A stretch of DNA of 64,000 nucleotides, taken from Ianthella basta (taxonomy: Eukaryota; Porifera; Demospongiae; Verongiida; Ianthellidae). Position numbers and translations under genes: made by a program. A model generated the notes under the pieces. That model saw only the letters and a program-made list of their open reading frames with translations. It was not told the DNA's origin and searched no databases. Below, piece by piece: positions 53,194-64,000 of the stretch. Location of the stretch: the NCBI GenBank assembly GCA_964019415.1, contig OZ025868.1:14111491-14175490 (forward strand), read 5' to 3'. The first letter of the stretch is position 1; every line of letters starts with the position of its first letter.

Positions 53194-54915
53194 ATGATGT
53201 TGCTCGTTGTTCACACTACACTTGTAGTGTATGTAGCCTGTTCTCAAGTGGTGGCTGTGGACTCAGGTTGGTAGTTAGTACGTACAGGCTCACTTCATAT
53301 TGCTAGCTATAGCTAGTTAACTTCTAAGCCAACAAATGAATCAGAATTTCTACTTGATACTTCATAAAAGTACTTTTTTTAACTAAGAGTCTCTTCATGT
53401 GTTTTAATTGTTTAAACACTTTAGTTACTGTTTATTGGTAAAATGAAGTTTACTGTATATGTGTCCTTCCTCAGTCACTCTAGCTCTATCAGGAGATGCT
53501 GTACCAACAGATGCACTTGGTGAATACGTCGTACCAGAGAGAGGCACCGTTACATTCACTTGTAACAGTAGCTCTGCAACTCCAATATGGAAAGTAGACT
53601 TGAAAGCATTAGGTAGCTCTACAGATTTCAGTAACACTAAGACGCTATTATCACAGCTACAAAACGTGAGCTCATCAGATATTGGTTCTTTTCCTAACCC
53701 AACAAGCTTCACTGTTCACAACATTTCGACAGAGAGCAATGAATCATATGTGGAATGTTCTGCCCAAGGCCGTGTCAATTCCATTGCAATAATCTTTGTA
53801 ACAGGTGAGAACTTGTAGCCTTAATTGTTATGTGCTTGCAAAAGGCTGTTTTGTGACAGATTGATACTCTCTAATTATCTGCCACAGCAATGTCTCTGCC
53901 AGAGACATTGCTGTATAATTCAGAATGTATCTATGCAATTGTGAGAAGCTGCTGATACATCACACAAGAGCTTCATGCATGTGTCTTCAGCTCATGAAAT
54001 TCAAGAGAGCCTGAATGAATGTATATTATAATTATAGTGTAATCCATGGATGCAGGATTCATGTTGTTACAGTATATAATTTAATTTTTTCTTTCTTTTC
54101 TTTATTTAATTTTACTTTTAATAATCGCATGATAGTGTTATCATAGTATGTTCTGGGTATTATTGCATAGGGTAGAGCTGGGGAATCACAAATTCACAAA
54201 GGCTGCACACATCAATTGCAATTATTGTACACTGGTGCAGGATGCATGCTGTGTTCTCATCTCTGTAGGCTCCCCAAATTGTCCCAATGTTCAGACTATA
54301 TTCAATAGGGTGGATTCGTTGGCTGTTTTAGTACATCAATCACACAAGACATGATTAAGTGTGTGCTACCATGTTGAGGTTACTTCAACTAACATGTCAA
54401 TAGTCACAATGTACAATTCAACTATAACAAGTGATGGTTTTGTTGAAGTGACTTCACTTAAAAATGGCACAGTCTACAACATCTCAGTCACTCCATGTAA
54501 CACAGCAGGATGCAACAAGTCATGTGACATGTATTCAGTGCAAACAGCTGCAGTACCTACAGGAGGCAGTGAGTATGGCATGCAAAATCATGGAGCTGTC
54601 ATGGCAATCCTACATAGCGTGATATAGTGCACACCTATACCAGTGACAGTGAGAACACCTCAGTTATCCTTCACCTACATGTATCTGTTATTGTTAGTGC
54701 TAGATCCTGGAGGTGGTGCTGTTGGGGATCCACTTCTCACTATTGGACTACCCATTGCTGTGGCAGTACTGGCAATACCCACAGTGTTAGAAATATGGTG
54801 TGACCGTCACACCACTCAGTGCTCACATGCACCAAGTTGTGATCAGTCACCCCATTACTTTAGTGTGACATTCACACTGACACCAGCGCACTGTTGTTCA
54901 CATCATTTCTGTTAG
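53194..54915 (+). pseudogene. Receptor copy 9: stop in FN3 and membrane exon cut by an insertion
   Basis: Exons: 53194-53266 (signal), 53475-53804 (Ig, intact; ends VTG in place of VEG), 54269-54568 (FN3-like), 54698 onward (membrane). In the FN3-like exon the conserved Trp codon of HKTW is TGA (54352-54354). The membrane exon matches the family only to about 54789, where unrelated DNA begins. The frame runs on through it to a stop at 54915. The missing half of the membrane exon reappears at 56262. No tail remains. Confidence 0.8.
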
Positions 54916-55129
54916 AGTAAGAGAACAAATTCATATGCACAAAGAGGAGAGTTAACTATGAATCCTACAAGATTTAAGAATATATGTAGCTACTGTCAGA
55001 GCCAGCTTATCCTGATGGTATGTTGTGTGCAGGCAGTGGGAGGACATCCTTAAACTATGTATGCTCTTTGTGTACTTTAATGTACCATTAGGGGCTTTGT
55101 GTCACCCACTAACAATCCCACCAGGTGAT

Positions 55130-55590
55130 ATGCTGTAGACTATCTGTAGGCAAATCTTCAAAGCAGTGTATATACCATATCTGCACTGAAATGTCCCGTT
55201 AAGCTCAATCATGTGATTATGTTTGCACGCAACAATTATACAAACTGTTCTAATAAATGGTTTGCTGTGTACTATAGCTACATAATACAGATCTTCAAAG
55301 TAGTGCACCATATCTGCAGTGAAATGTACTGTTAAACTCGATTATGTGACTATATTAGTTTTGTTATACAAACTGTTCTAATGAATGGTATGCTGTGTAC
55401 TACATAATACAAATCTTCAAAGCATTGTACCACATCTGCAGTGAAATGTACCGTTAAACTTGATTATGTGATTATATTAGTCTTATTATACAAACTGTTC
55501 TGAAAAATGGTTTGCTGTGTACTAGCTACAAAATACAAATATTCAATTTAGTGTATCATATCTGCAGTGAAATATTATAGCTAGCTAGCT
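55130..55590. repeat. Tandem repeat, about 125-bp unit, 3-4 copies
   Basis: caaactgttct recurs at about 55241, 55369 and 55491, each followed by a tggtttgctgtgtact-like stretch and a tctgcagtgaaatgta-like stretch. Units are diverged by point changes. Non-coding. Confidence 0.8.
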
Positions 55591-55674
55591 ACCATGAAGT
55601 GCTTAGCCTCTTACAAGCTTCTCGCATAAATGGTGTGTTGTGTAGTGCATGGTTAGAGTGAACATCACACTCAG

Positions 55675-56183
55675 CATAGGCGGCGGAACCATAGGCACAG
55701 GAGGCACGATCCCCCACAAGTTACATTATGGAGGGGGCAGTGCCCCCACAAGTTTTCCCAAGGGCTTTGAATGAAAATCGTTAGGATATGCTACATTCAT
55801 TAAACATTGTATTAACTTACAACTTTATTAATTTGTGAATGAGCTTCAATAGTGTTTAAACTGATCCTTTACTACCATAAAAGAAGATTCGAGGAAGAAT
55901 TAAACAGTGAGCCATATCAGCGCAATTGGCCACCATTTTCCATGAATTCACAAACATACTATCTGGTATTCTCAATTCTTTTGAATAATTAAATATTTAT
56001 GTGAATCATTTTATGAATTTTTGTAATGCTCAGTGATTTTATTGCAAATTTGTGATAGCCATGTTATCTGATGGTTGCAATTAGGTTTCCCACTTGCTAC
56101 AAACTGATAATATGGCTGTGGATGCAGCAACTACAAGGTTGTAGTACCACCCCTAAATGAAAATATCTTTGTCCGCCTGTGCA
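55675..56183. mobile_element. MITE-like element with short GC-rich ends
   Basis: Begins cataggcggcggaac and ends tttgtccgcctgtg, a short imperfect inverted pair. The interior includes a gggggcagtgcccccac stretch near 55734-55750. About 510 bp, no frame. The ends resemble those of small hAT-like elements, but the family is not established. Confidence 0.45.
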
Positions 56184-56261
56184 CTGCAAATGGGTGTGCT
56201 CACAGTGGCAACCAATTCACACCAATTTTGGATGTGAACATCATTCCAAATTTTAACAGTG

Positions 56262-56456
56262 CACTGTGCTAGTATCAATAGTATTATTGACATATTTCTA
56301 CAGAAGGTTAGTTTTCATTATAATTATTGCAGTTGAATACATGTTGTGTTTGGGGTACTTTCATATACTCATAACATTGTCCTCCCATTCACAAGTAATG
56401 ATGTGTACCTCTTCTCATTCACTTTCAGGATGACATTGAGAGGCAAACAGAAGAAG
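56262..56456 (+). pseudogene. Receptor fragment: half transmembrane exon plus juxtamembrane exon
   Basis: 56262-56306 is the 3' half of the membrane exon (…tatttctacagaag|gttag). 56429-56456 is the 28-nt juxtamembrane exon, altered to start gatgaca as at 38021. It is the other side of the copy 9 interruption and the duplicate of 37848-38048. Confidence 0.8.
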
Positions 56457-58439
56457 GTGAATAGCCTGGATACGTATTCCATGAAATGGCTGCTGTATAA
56501 TTATAGACTATACACTATAGTGCATTGTGGAATTATGTACACTATCAATATAAACCCCCAGATAGCGCATGTGATAATTATACCATATCTTCAATAATGT
56601 ATCTTATTGGTCATTTTCTATCCAAGCTACAGACCATGCACAGTACTTGTATCATTGCCCTATACGCAAGTGTACACACTTAGTCACCCATGTGTTGCAG
56701 TATAATAATTATATAGCTATTCTTTGTACTAACATTGTAACAGGAAACAAGTACAAGATGTACAGGTTATTATAGCTACAAATGACATGAATATGGGACC
56801 CCTGCTGGATCACTTTTAACTGTTACAGATACAAGCACCTCCTCCCAACAGCTAGGAAGACTTAACTATGGCTGAAGTATTCATGTATACGCATACTTCT
56901 TATTGAATGGTTTACATGCCAATCCATGACATTATGCATGTTTGTCAAAAGCTACTTTTGTGCAGCTTTGTGAAATATACTTGACCCAAGCTTAAGGTTC
57001 TGCAATTCTGCTATCTTAGCTATCCGTGAATGTGGCACTCTAGCTTCTGTCACAGTGATACAACATGCACAGGTGTGAGTAGTGAAATTTACAGTTACAT
57101 TTGTAATACTGTGCATGTATCACAGAGGGACTGGTGAAGGTTGTGTGAACAGTTTTCTTATCTACTTTTCATTTCGAGTATGACAAGACACAGATCAGGA
57201 CACACTCTTTAGCAATAGATAGATAGATTTGGGAGAGACAGGTGAAGTTGCGTACATGTACAGCCATGCTCAGGCTATTTTGGACCAAACCGGTAATGCT
57301 TGTTATGTGAACTAACACGGTGAAAAGTGTGAGTGCTTAATCGCATTACTGTAACTGACATGTCCAATGGATCAAAGCTTTAGGAAGTATATTGCCTTTC
57401 TCTGATGTAGGAAACAAAACACCATGATGGAATTCCATAATTATTATTATACTGATAATGAGTTATGGCTACAAATGATCCGAACATGGTACAGCTGCTA
57501 AATACAACTTTACCTGTTACTGATACAAGCGTCTCCTTGCAACAGTATATAGGAAGACTGAAGTATGACATGAGCACGGCAGAGCATGACAAAACTGGCT
57601 ATAATTATAGCTGTGTATGGCAGACATTTTTGATTAGCCATGTAGCATATATATATGCTCTTAGAATGCAATGCTGTGAAATGGAGTTACATGCAGGTAT
57701 ATGTAGAACACATGCACATTCATGCATATCATGTGATGTGTAACTTTCAACTTTATTGTACTGTACTCCACTAAATATACACATTGTATGAATGAAAAAT
57801 ACCTGTGTACACAACCATCTATGTTTGGCATAATAGCTTCTGAGGTTCCGGGGCTTAATCGAGACATCATAAAGATTATAATTTTGCTGCCCACTACACC
57901 CAATCTTGGATAACTGTTGAAGCATTTGAAAGATTCAAGTAGTCAGGTCTGGCCCATGCAAGCAGTTATTGCGCATGTAATGTTTCATAGGGTCAGAACC
58001 AGCTTGGCACCACTGTAGTCCCCGATATCAAATATATATAAATTATATGTACAGCAACTGAACGCAACATCTGTACAAAATAAACTCACCATTAAGGCCA
58101 TTCACTGATGCATGACACTCTTTTGAGCAATACAGCAGCAATTACTATCTCTATAGCTGAAGGTTCCAACAATTTGTTCCAATTGAATCAGGACAGGGAA
58201 CGTGTGTGGTACAAAGGGTTATACAAGAAATGTGCTCATGTGTAGCTATAACTTGTTGACGTATATACATAGTACAACAACATTTCATGCTTACTACCCA
58301 GCAGTGACAGTCTGTGATAGTTTTAGAGGAAGAGTGAGTGAGTGGATGGACCTGCAGGACTCTCTTACTGCATTGCTCTTTAATTTTTCCGATCTAAAGG
58401 TGCTAGCTAGCTATTCATGCAATATATTAAAGACACAAG

Positions 58440-59050
58440 CTAAATGTGCAGCTATATATCTGGAATGCCGCTTGATGATTCTCTACTCAGTATTAGTGCA
58501 AGATTATTATCAGTTGCATCCACAATCCGTGAAGATATACAGTAAGTATAATATACTCCCTTGAATATCAGTTTACTCCTGTGCCCACTCCACCACTTGC
58601 AATTGCTTGGCGCACCATGGACGTAGGCGCTAACCTGTCAATGGTAAGAACCCTGGGCTGTTGCAATGAACGCGCCATCTGCATACGCGCCTACGCAACT
58701 CAAAATGGCGATAGACCGTTGGCGAAGGAAGGTATTGCGCCAGTAAGAATTCCTGCTCTTGTTCAGCCACTACCCTAGACTCGCTTGTAGTAACCACCCT
58801 GTGCCTATCAGTGGCCACGTGGTGATATCAAGCGCTAGCCATTTCTTACGGCAACTTGCAGTAGCGTCAGTCGAAGACGCTGTTTCGCATGGCTAGCTAG
58901 TTATACATGTTGAGGTAACGGATATCCGAATGCGAATGGAAGTAATGGATCGCAATATCAGTCCCTTCCGGAGGAGACGAAGTCATATCAATCATCAATT
59001 TTCTCCTCAATTTCTTTACATAAGAGTAGCTAGGGCCTGAGAGGCTACAG
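58440..59050 (+). promoter_or_regulatory. Receptor copy 10 promoter and 5' leader exon
   Basis: Shared block with intact AAAATGGCG (58702-58710) and CACGTG (58816-58821); copy 7, its duplicate, has lost both. The leader exon ends ctacag|gtacgt at 59050. Confidence 0.6.
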
Positions 59051-59119
59051 GTACGTCTGTTCTTTGTCATTGATAACGGATTATACAGAAAATTAGTCCA
59101 CTTGTGTACAATTTTACAG

Positions 59120-61142
59120 ATGATGTTGCTCGTTGTTCACACTACACTTGTAGTGTATGTAGCCTGTTCTCAAGTGGTGGCTGTGGACTCAGGTTAGTAG
59201 TTAGTACAGGTTCACTTCATACTGCTAGCTATAGCTAATTAACGTCTAAGCCAACAAATGCATCAGAATTTGTTCGTGATACTTCATAAAAGTACTTTTT
59301 AACTAAGTGTCTCTTCATGACTGTGTATTAAATGTTCAAACACTTTAGCTACTGTTTATTGGTAATATAAAGTTTACTGTATATGTGTCCTTCCTCAGTC
59401 ACTCTAGCTCTATCTGGAGACGCTGTACCAACAGATACACCTAATGAATATGTCGTACCAGAGAGGGGCACTGTTACATTCACTTGTAACAGTAGTGATG
59501 TACCTCCAGGATGGAATGTAGACTTCAAAAAATTGGGTAGCAGTTCAGGTTTTGCTAGCACTGATACACTACTGTCAGGAATACTAGAAAATGTGAGCTC
59601 ATCAGATATTGGCTCTTTTCCCAACCCAACGAGCTTCACTGTTCACAACATTCCAACAGAGAGCAATGGATCATATGTGGAATGTTCTGCCCAAGGCCGT
59701 GTCAATTCCACTGCAATAATCTTTGTAGTAGGTGAGAACTTGTACCTATTTATTGTGTGCTTGCAAAAGGCTGTTTTGTGGCAGCATAACACTCTTTGCT
59801 GCCATGGCAACATGTCTGTATAATTCAGAATGTACATTATACGGATGTGCAAAGCCACTAATACGTGACACAAGACTTGTATCTTCAGCTCATGAAATCA
59901 AAGAGAACCTGAATGTATAGTGTGAATGCAGGATCCATTAGTAGGAGCAGGATATGCAGGATACATTAATTAATATAATTATCTGAATTGCATGATACCA
60001 TTATCTTAATAATTTATGTTCTGGGTATTGTATACAAAATTATAACTATGGAGCTGGGGGAATCACAAATTCACAAATACAGCTGGGGGAATTCCTTCAC
60101 AAAGGTTGCGCACGTCAATTGCAATTTTTGTATACTAGCGCTGGATGCTATTCATATCAGATTTGTTAGGCACACAACAGTGTAGCATTGTCAATAACTG
60201 ATCTTACATGTGGTGCTATTTTCTCTTCTCTGTAGGCTCCCCAAATTGTCCCATTATTCAGAATATATTCACTAGGGTGGATTCATTGGCTGTTTTAGTG
60301 AAGCAATCACACAAGACATGGTTAACTGTGTGTTACAATGTTGAGGTTGCTTCAACTAACATGTCAATAGTCACAATGCACAATTCAACAATAACAAGTA
60401 ATGGTTCAGTTGTAGTGGAGTCACTTCAGCCCGATACACTCTATAACATATCAGTCACTCCATGCAACATGGCCGGATGCAACAAGTCATGTGAAATACA
60501 TTCAGTGCAAACAGCTGCAGTACCTACAAGAGGTGGTGAGTATGGCATGCAAAATCACAAAATAATATCTAGCTGTAATGATAATCCATATAAATTATAT
60601 AATAATATATAGGGATGGATAATACATATAGTGTGATATATAGTGCATACCTACCCGTGACAATGAGAACTCCTCAGTTATCCTTCACTTGCATGTATCT
60701 GTACATGTTATTGTTAGTCCTAGATCCTGGAGGTGGTGCTGTTGGGGATCCACTTCTCACTATTGGACTGCCCATTATTGCTGTGGCAGTACTGGCAATA
60801 CTCACTGTGCTAGTAACAACAATACTGTTGGCACTTTTCTACAGGTTAGCTTTCATTATAATTATTGCTATTGTATGCACGTTGTGCTTGGGTACTTTCA
60901 TATACTAATAATTTGTTCTCCCATTCACAAGTAATCGTTAATACCAATTCACATTCACTTTCAGGAGGAGATCAAGAGCCAAACAGAAGAAGGTGAGTAG
61001 CCTGATTGCATAGCCACCATTTTAAACCTCCTCTTCCATCACCCTGTGCACTGGGGATACTATACCATGCATATGTATCGATGCTGACAATGTCCAATAA
61101 TATATATATATAATTATACATATAATTATATATAATATACTT

Positions 61143-61187
<45 letters not shown>

Positions 61188-61632
61188 AAGCGCATGTCAT
61201 TGAATTGTTGTTACTAAAAGTAATTATGGTAATAGCAATTACCGCGCAAACAGCTTAATGGAAATATGCATTATGTTGTTTCAAGATGGAGCAGCAACCC
61301 CATGCATGGTGTATAATACTAGTTTAGTTCCGTGAAGTGCTCTCAAATTGTAGACAAAATATTAAATATGCCACCTTGATGATTATGCTATATATATATA
61401 TAATATCTTTTTCTACAATTGATACATTTGTGCATAGAATGGAAGCAGAGAGCGACATTATGAAGACATTGTGGCAGTTGACTCAGCCTATGATGATATA
61501 CTGGCCATGTCTGCTACTCTTTGTGACCCTGCTCCTGCTGTAAGTCAGCTTCCAAAATCACTTTGTAATATCACCGAGGGATATAAATTGATACACAGTG
61601 CTCCATCTATCACTGGATGTAAGGAGAAGTAG
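59120..61632 (+). CDS. Receptor copy 10: ITAM-tailed Ig-FN3 membrane receptor, open
   Basis: Exons: 59120-59192 (signal), 59399-59731 (Ig, one codon longer), 60236-60535 (FN3-like), 60718-60844 (membrane), 60965-60992, 61438-61539 or, by reading through the donor, 61438-61632 (TAG). The read-through form is 351 residues with no break. The tail exon encodes HYEDIVAVDSAYDDIL, a perfect ITAM (YxxI, six residues, YxxI), tyrosine codons at 61459 and 61489. Reading on adds GYKLI. The Ig domain differs from its duplicate copy 7 in the segment around DVPPGWNVDF and KKLGSSSGFASTD. Later tail exons, if any, would lie beyond a LINE that begins at 62023. The best candidate for a working ITAM receptor in this window. 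Confidence 0.82.
61143..61186. repeat. Short (TG)n tract ahead of the copy 10 ITAM exon
   Basis: About 44 bp of TG with one TT interruption, preceded by an AT-rich palindromic stretch (61098-61140). Confidence 0.93.
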
Positions 61633-62022
61633 TGCATGATACTGTGTATGTCACACAATTATCACATTCACATATATACAGTCCTCTAGTGAAGGACAGG
61701 GTTGAAATGTTGACAGATGAGAATTGACACACAATTGTGATTATATGCATAAAAATTATATATGCATCAATGTTCATTTGTAGGATGAGCAAAACAGTAA
61801 TAGTGAGCTCCTCCTGCTGCAACACTATGTGATTTATTGAAGTTGAGCCAGCAAATTATTCTGGGCATAAACAAGACACCATAAAAATTATAATTATGCT
61901 GCCCACTACACCCATTCTTGGATACCTATTGAAGCATCTGAAATATTCAAGTAGCCAGATCTGGTCTAAGCAGCATTTGTACATGTCACATTCTAACTAG
62001 TGCAATTCTGAAATGCATGTGT

Positions 62023-64000
62023 CAAGAAACCAAGTGGTTTGGAAGTGATGCATGGCCAGCTGCTGCTGGGTACACACTCTTGCACTCGGGACGCCCCCTG
62101 CCAAGTAAAGACAAGGCAATTAAGAGGAATGAAGGAGTGGGAATCATGATGAACCAGTTTGCCACAGCAGCATGGAAAGAAGCAGGAGAGAAATGGGAGG
62201 CCGTAAGTTCACGCATCATTTCAGCCAGATTTAGAGTAGTTAAACGAGGACAGAGGCGACCTGGAGGATCAAGGGAAACTTGTGATGTTTTTATTACCAT
62301 CATCTCAGCCTACGCACCAACAGCTAAGGCCACTACGAGTATTAAGTCCAAATTTTACACGGAACTTCAGGACACCATAGATAGGATACCACAATCAGAT
62401 GTATTAATCATTCTTGGGGATTTCAACGCACGAGTAGGAAGCTTAGACGACACTGGCACAAATTGGTTAGGAACCCTTGGCAATTTTGGTGTTGGGCAGA
62501 GAAATGCTGCAGGTGTAGAGCTACTGCAATTCTGTGTGAGAAATCAACTAACCATTATGAATACTTGGTTTAAGAAGAAGACCCACCACCTTAGTACATG
62601 GATGCATCCAGCCACCAAGGACTGGCACATGATAGATTACATCATCATGAGAGCTAACCAACGTGTTCTATGCACAGATGTTCAAGTAATGAGGGGAGCA
62701 AACTGCTGGACAGACCACCAGATGATCAGAGCTAAAGTTAGGATGACATTTCCTCGCTTGAATCGTAGACGTAACAAGACACAAACCACAGCTCCTATTG
62801 CCACTTTTCTTTTAAATCAATCTAGTTACAGAGAGGCTTACCAAATCAACCTTAGCACTAGACTGGGAGGGAACAATCAGGGCCACCTAAATGAAACTGC
62901 CAACCAGACTTGGGAGAAACTGAAGAAATGCGTTGTAGACGCAGCAGAGGAGACATTGGGTCGCTCCTGGAAGAAGCAACCTGACTGGTTTCTGGAGAGT
63001 TCCGACAAGTTGAAGCCTGTTATTGAAGCAAAGAACAAGGCCAGGGTCAGGATGTTACAAAGCAACACTGAAACCAACCGCAAGCAGTTCAGAAGCCATC
63101 AAAGAATGGTAAAGAAAGCAGTGGATGCTGCTAAAGAAGAGTGGGTATGTAGAGTGGCTAAGACTGCTGAGACAACATCTCAAAGGGGTGAGATTTGCTG
63201 GGAAAGCATTAGGAAACTCCAAGGTGCTTCTGCTGGAAGGAAACCCAAGAGATCACGAGCTATTCTGAAAGAGAACGGAGAGCTGGCAACTAGCACTGAG
63301 GAGATCAGAGAGCGATGGCAGCAGCACTTTGAGAGGATCTTGAATGCCCCTAGCACTTACCAGGAGGAGGTTGTCCTTGAGATGCCCCAAATGCCAGTGC
63401 TTGCGACCCTGGATGAACCACCAACTGCTGAAGAACTAGACTCCGCCTTAGCTAAGCTCAAAAGACGTAAAGCAGCAGGTATGACTGAGATCACTCCAGA
63501 ATTGATTCTGGACGGCCCCTTTCAGCTCAGAGAACAACTGCTGAAATTCTTTCAGGAGGTATGGTCTGAAGCTGCAGTCGTTGATGATTGGAAAAATGCA
63601 GAAATCCTCCCAATTCCAAAGAAAGGAAACCTGAAGGTGTGTGATAACTGGAGAGGAATTAGCCTCCTAGATGTAGTAGGCAAAGTGTTTGCAAGAATTG
63701 TACAAGGTAGACTACAGGAAACTGCTGAAGGCCTTCTTCCTGACTCTCAGTGTGGATTTTGACCGGGACGGGGATGCGTAGACATGATCTTTGTGGCTAG
63801 GCAACTAATAGAGAAGACTCTTGAGCACAATGACTCACTGTTCATCCTGTTCGTTGACCTACGCAAGGCGTACGATTCAGTACCAAGAAGCGCTCTCTGG
63901 AAGGTACTGCAGAAATGTGGCATCCCACCAACTATGCTGAACATCATCAAGTCATTCCACAATGGCATGCAGTAAGAGTAGTGTCATCCACGTCCGTGTC
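62023..64000 (+). mobile_element. 5'-truncated LINE (APE endonuclease plus reverse transcriptase)
   Basis: Begins in the endonuclease at QETKW (first codons at 62023), so the N-terminal endonuclease motif is missing. GDFNAR (residues 134-139 of the frame from 62017), MIDYIIM and WTDHQM are the expected APE-type motifs. An RT domain follows: a KLKRRKAAG stretch, ILPIPKKGN, NWRGISLL, and after an in-frame TGA (63760-63762, CGF*PGRG where Arg is expected) FVDLRKAYDSVP with the first catalytic Asp. A one-base shift follows at about 63970. The YADD box and 3' end lie beyond the window. The left junction is exact against copy 7 (gaaatgcatgtgt, then LINE). Non-LTR clade not determined. Confidence 0.88.

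Larger units (their letters stand above)
54790..56261. mobile_element. 1.47-kb composite insertion inside the copy 9 membrane exon
   Basis: It interrupts the family sequence between aatacccacagtgtta and gcactgtgctagtatcaata. It contains a tandem array (55130-55590) and a MITE-like segment (55675-56183). Weak inverted similarity exists between its two ends (gttagaaatatgg against ccaaattttaac). Superfamily unresolved. The 37848 fragment ends in the same right-hand sequence. Confidence 0.6.
56262..62022 (+). repeat. Segmental duplication, copy II
   Basis: Near-identical partner of 37840-43640 (see there). Stretches without a gene (56457-58430) match 38049-40180. The main differences are small indels, the missing KQVQDVQ duplicate near 39160-39300, and a replaced patch in the Ig exon. 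Confidence 0.85.

Noticed and set aside
54643-54915. Copy 9 considered to have gained a new cytoplasmic tail from inserted DNA
   Set aside because: The frame already ends at a TGA in the FN3-like exon, and the added segment is repeat-derived with no motif.

Overview
The window looks like nuclear DNA of a non-bilaterian animal. A demosponge is my best guess, from the style of the Ig/FN3 receptors, short AT-rich introns and abundant (TG)n, but the sequence does not prove the species. It is dominated by one feature: ten head-to-tail copies, all on the + strand, of a multi-exon gene for a small type I membrane receptor. First coding exons start at 2321, 11164, 18063, 22810, 27838, 34087, 40863, 47054, 53194 and 59120, so the spacing is about 4.7-8.8 kb.

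Every copy uses one exon plan: a non-coding 5' exon, a signal-peptide exon (phase 1 out), an Ig-domain exon of about 330 nt (phase 1-1), a fibronectin-III-like exon of about 300 nt (phase 1-1), a transmembrane exon of about 127-130 nt (1-2), a 28-nt basic juxtamembrane exon (2-0), then cytoplasmic exons that all start in phase 0. There are two tail classes. Copies 1, 6 and 8 carry a terminal exon with TEYA(Q/E)I, matching the ITSM/ITIM-type consensus TxYxx(V/I). Copies 2, 4, 5, 7 and 10 carry exons with SAYDDIL (ITIM-like), in copies 5 and 10 preceded by YEDI so that the pair spells a perfect ITAM (YxxI-x6-YxxI). Further exons add YEVM (a PI3K-type YxxM) and NPAY. Copy 3 has lost most of its tail and copy 9 has lost it altogether. 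The arrangement resembles the paired activating/inhibitory receptor clusters of vertebrates and the Ig-type allorecognition complexes of cnidarians.

Copies 1, 2, 3 and 10 read open with canonical splice sites, and copy 6 reads open if two displaced splice sites are used together. Copy 5 has a single frameshift. Copies 4, 7, 8 and 9 are more clearly broken, and 7 and 9 stop before the membrane segment.

Between genes lie recurring flank modules. A 3' module (called D here) follows the ITSM-type copies, and an upstream block (U) plus a conserved promoter/5'-UTR block with CACGTG and AAAATGGCG-type motifs precedes genes. Long (TG)n tracts sit just ahead of the tyrosine-motif exons. Foldback/MITE-like elements, small palindromes, a minisatellite and LINE pieces have inserted into copies. 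A duplication of about 5.8 kb (37.84-43.64 kb and 56.26-62.02 kb) ends where a 5'-truncated LINE (62.02 kb to the right edge) has inserted into copy 10.
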